Both the position numbers and the translations under genes were made by a program. 64,000 bases of DNA from Noviherbaspirillum humi (GTDB lineage: Bacteria; Pseudomonadota; Gammaproteobacteria; Burkholderiales; Burkholderiaceae_D), in contig NZ_FZOT01000002.1 in the NCBI RefSeq assembly GCF_900188095.1, positions 124,001 through 188,000 of the forward strand. The letters run 5' to 3'. This document shows, piece after piece, positions 62,470-64,000 of this stretch (positions are counted from its first letter, which is position 1; each line of letters starts with the position of its first letter). The notes beneath the pieces were generated by a model that was not told the origin of the DNA, did no database searches, and saw only the letters and a program-made list of their open reading frames with translations.

Positions 62470-64000
62470 TCAAACCGGGCGGATGGAGCCCGGCACGATG
62501 GTCGCGCCGAATTCCCGCATCAGCGTCTGCACGAACGGATCGCTGTGCATGGTCTGCTCCGCCTCGCGCTGGCGCGTCTCCTGCTCGGCCAGCAGGCGCG
62601 CATTGGCGGTGTGCTCGACCGCGCCGATCTCGGTATCGACGCGGATCGTCCGGCCGAAGTGATCGGTCAGCGCAGCCGCCAGCTTGTCGATGCTGCCGGC
62701 GGAACGCAGGGTTTCGAGCGGAATCCTCAGGGTGAAGGCGTAGCCGTCGCCCAGCGGTTCGCAGCGCAGGAGTTCGCTTTGCTGCGCCAGTTGCTGCACC
62801 ACCCCGCGCAGGGCCAATGCAGCGGCCAGCTGCGGCCAGTTGCCATCCCAGTTGAGCGCAGGAATGGCCTGCGGCAGATATGGCTTGGCCGGTGCGGCGG
62901 GCTTGGCGGCAGGGGCAGGTTGGAAAGCAGGTTCGGCTAGGGACGGCGGCTCACTTTTTTTTTGAGCGATGGCCTCGTCGGGCAGTTCGATCGGCGGCGG
63001 ATTATCGCCCTCCTCCCAAGGCGGCACGAGCGACGCCGACGCCCGGGCCGGCGCCGGCTCGGCCGGCATCGCAGCCGGCGCCGACCTGGCCGGCGTCACC
63101 GCCTTTCCGCCTCGCGCTGCAGCGAGCGCTGCGCGGGCCGGGCTCATTGCAGCGGATTTCACCGGCTCGACAGCCGTCACGGCGGACGCCGCCTCGGCCG
63201 CAGCGGGTGCGGACCGAGCAGGCTTAACGGCTGAGGCCGATTGCACCTGTGCCTTGACGGCAGAAGGAACCGCCGCGGGCCTGCGTGCCGGTGCCTGGTC
63301 GGTCTGCTCGGATCCGCCGCCATCGACAGGCCGGAAAGCCAGCATGCGCAGCAGCGTCATGGAAAAGCCGGCGTATTCGTCCGGCGCCAAGCCGAGTTCA
63401 TTGCGGCCATGGACCGCCACCTGGTAGTACAGCTGCACGTCTTCCGGCGTGAAGCATTGCGCCAGGCGCAGGATGTGTTCCCGCTCCGGCACGTCCTGGG
63501 GCAGCGCCTCAGGCGCGAGCTGTGCCAGCGCCAGCCGGTGCAGCAGCGTGCCGAGGTCCTGCAGTGCATTGCCGTAGGACAGGCTGCGCGATGCCATGTC
63601 GTCGGCGACCTGCATCAGTGCCGCGCCATCGCCTGCGGCGAGCGCATCCATGATGCGGACCAGATAGGTTTGGTCGAGCGCGCCGAGCATGCCCTGCACC
63701 GCCTCCAGCGTCACCTCGCCGGCGGCATAGGCAATCGCCTGGTCGGTCAGCGACAGCGCATCGCGCATCGAGCCCTGGGCGCCCTGTGCCAGCAGGCGAA
63801 GCGCCGGCTGTTCGAAGGCGATGCCTTCCTGGCCAAGGATGTTCTGCAGATGACCGACGATGTGGCCGGGCGGCATCTGTTTCAGATTGAACTGCAGACA
63901 GCGCGACAGCACAGTGACGGGAATCTTCTGCGGATCGGTGGTGGCGAGGATGAACTTGACGTGCTCCGGCGGCTCCTCCAGCGTCTTTAGCATGGCGTTG
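62470..64000 (-). CDS. dnaX: DNA polymerase III tau/gamma subunit, 5' part outside window
   Basis: The visible 510 residues are the C-terminal part of the clamp-loader ATPase. NAMLKTLEEPPEHVKFILATTDPQKIPVTVLSRCLQF is the sensor-1 region of the AAA+ core, continuing through the lid and collar domains (SMRDALSLTDQAIAYAAG; EREHILRLAQCFTPEDVQLYYQVAVHGR), then a low-complexity Ala/Pro/Ser linker, and tau-specific domains that bind helicase and polymerase. The linker contains an A9 run that would allow a shorter gamma form. The start codon lies beyond base 64000. The -1 frameshift product would end at 62951. Confidence 0.95.
   Translation of the reverse strand, partial: NAMLKTLEEPPEHVKFILATTDPQKIPVTVLSRCLQFNLKQMPPGHIVGHLQNILGQEGIAFEQPALRLLAQGAQGSMRDALSLTDQAIAYAAGEVTLEAVQGMLGALDQTYLVRIMDALAAGDGAALMQVADDMASRSLSYGNALQDLGTLLHRLALAQLAPEALPQDVPEREHILRLAQCFTPEDVQLYYQVAVHGRNELGLAPDEYAGFSMTLLRMLAFRPVDGGGSEQTDQAPARRPAAVPSAVKAQVQSASAVKPARSAPAAAEAASAVTAVEPVKSAAMSPARAALAAARGGKAVTPARSAPAAMPAEPAPARASASLVPPWEEGDNPPPIELPDEAIAQKKSEPPSLAEPAFQPAPAAKPAAPAKPYLPQAIPALNWDGNWPQLAAALALRGVVQQLAQQSELLRCEPLGDGYAFTLRIPLETLRSAGSIDKLAAALTDHFGRTIRVDTEIGAVEHTANARLLAEQETRQREAEQTMHSDPFVQTLMREFGATIVPGSIRPV
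62951..62976 (-). promoter_or_regulatory. dnaX slippery site with -1 frame stop and upstream SD-like GAGG
   Basis: On the minus strand GAGG (62976-62973) lies nine bases before A9 (62963-62955), which is followed by GTGA. In the zero frame this reads CAA AAA AAA AGT GAG (Q-K-K-S-E). A -1 slip gives AAG then TGA. The run of A, the spacing of the SD-like element and the immediate stop mirror the E. coli dnaX signal that produces gamma. An A9 run can also cause transcript slippage, as known for Thermus dnaX. Confidence 0.75.

Overview
The window reads as a chromosomal segment of a high-GC betaproteobacterium, most likely Burkholderiales and probably Oxalobacteraceae (Herbaspirillum/Noviherbaspirillum/Herminiimonas-like). 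This is an inference from protein style and gene order, not a database match. Gene order includes dnaX-ybaB-recR, minCDE, dnaQ-rnhA-methyltransferase next to divergent gloB, and an Entner-Doudoroff block. There is no phage, insertion sequence, CRISPR array or rRNA; one tRNA (Val, CAC) is present. The first gene (a response regulator) and the last gene (dnaX) run off the window.

Layout. 1-1800: a LuxR-type response regulator, then a Crp/Fnr-type regulator without the iron-sulfur cysteines, with a strong palindrome between them. 2097-3967: minC-minD-minE. 4117-5422: a small helical protein and an FAH-family protein with an export signal. 5596-8534: tRNA-Val, dnaQ, rnhA, a YafS-like methyltransferase and divergent gloB. 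8673-10274: mltD. 10285-15837: a complete yejABEF-type peptide importer. 16119-18656: fabI and rhlE. 18754-21050: egtD-egtB for ergothioneine, divergent from an AttEFGH-like ABC system (21177-25476) and a multidrug/lipid-type ABC exporter (25484-27268). 27413-28214: a PepSY protein and cytochrome b561 behind a probable Fur box. 28277-30232: thyA, folA and a DUF4337-like membrane protein. 30478-33759: a basic amino-acid decarboxylase and a DmeF-like metal exporter. 33822-35731: a lipoprotein gene broken by a one-base frameshift. 35961-36527: dcd.

36682-42535 is the most distinctive part: a minus-strand cluster of aorA, aorB, aorC, a MoaD-like protein, an unknown 103-residue protein and a second AorC-like flavoprotein. 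Together they encode a probable tungsten (or molybdenum) aldehyde oxidoreductase with its Fe-S and FAD subunits and a pterin-cofactor sulfur carrier. A cluster of perfect palindromes (42890-43167) separates it from hrpA.

43190-51901: hrpA, argA (tightly divergent), yggX, a secreted alpha/beta hydrolase, and an iron-sulfur photolyase (PhrB type) coupled to a DUF2256 zinc-ribbon protein. 52144-58247: central carbon metabolism (rpiA, eda, edd, pgi, tal). 58336-61167: an aromatic sulfonate/nitrate/taurine-type ABC importer with an internal hairpin-U-tract after the binding-protein gene. 61405-64000: recR, ybaB and dnaX. dnaX carries an A9 slippery run with an immediate -1 frame stop, the classic arrangement for making both tau and gamma.
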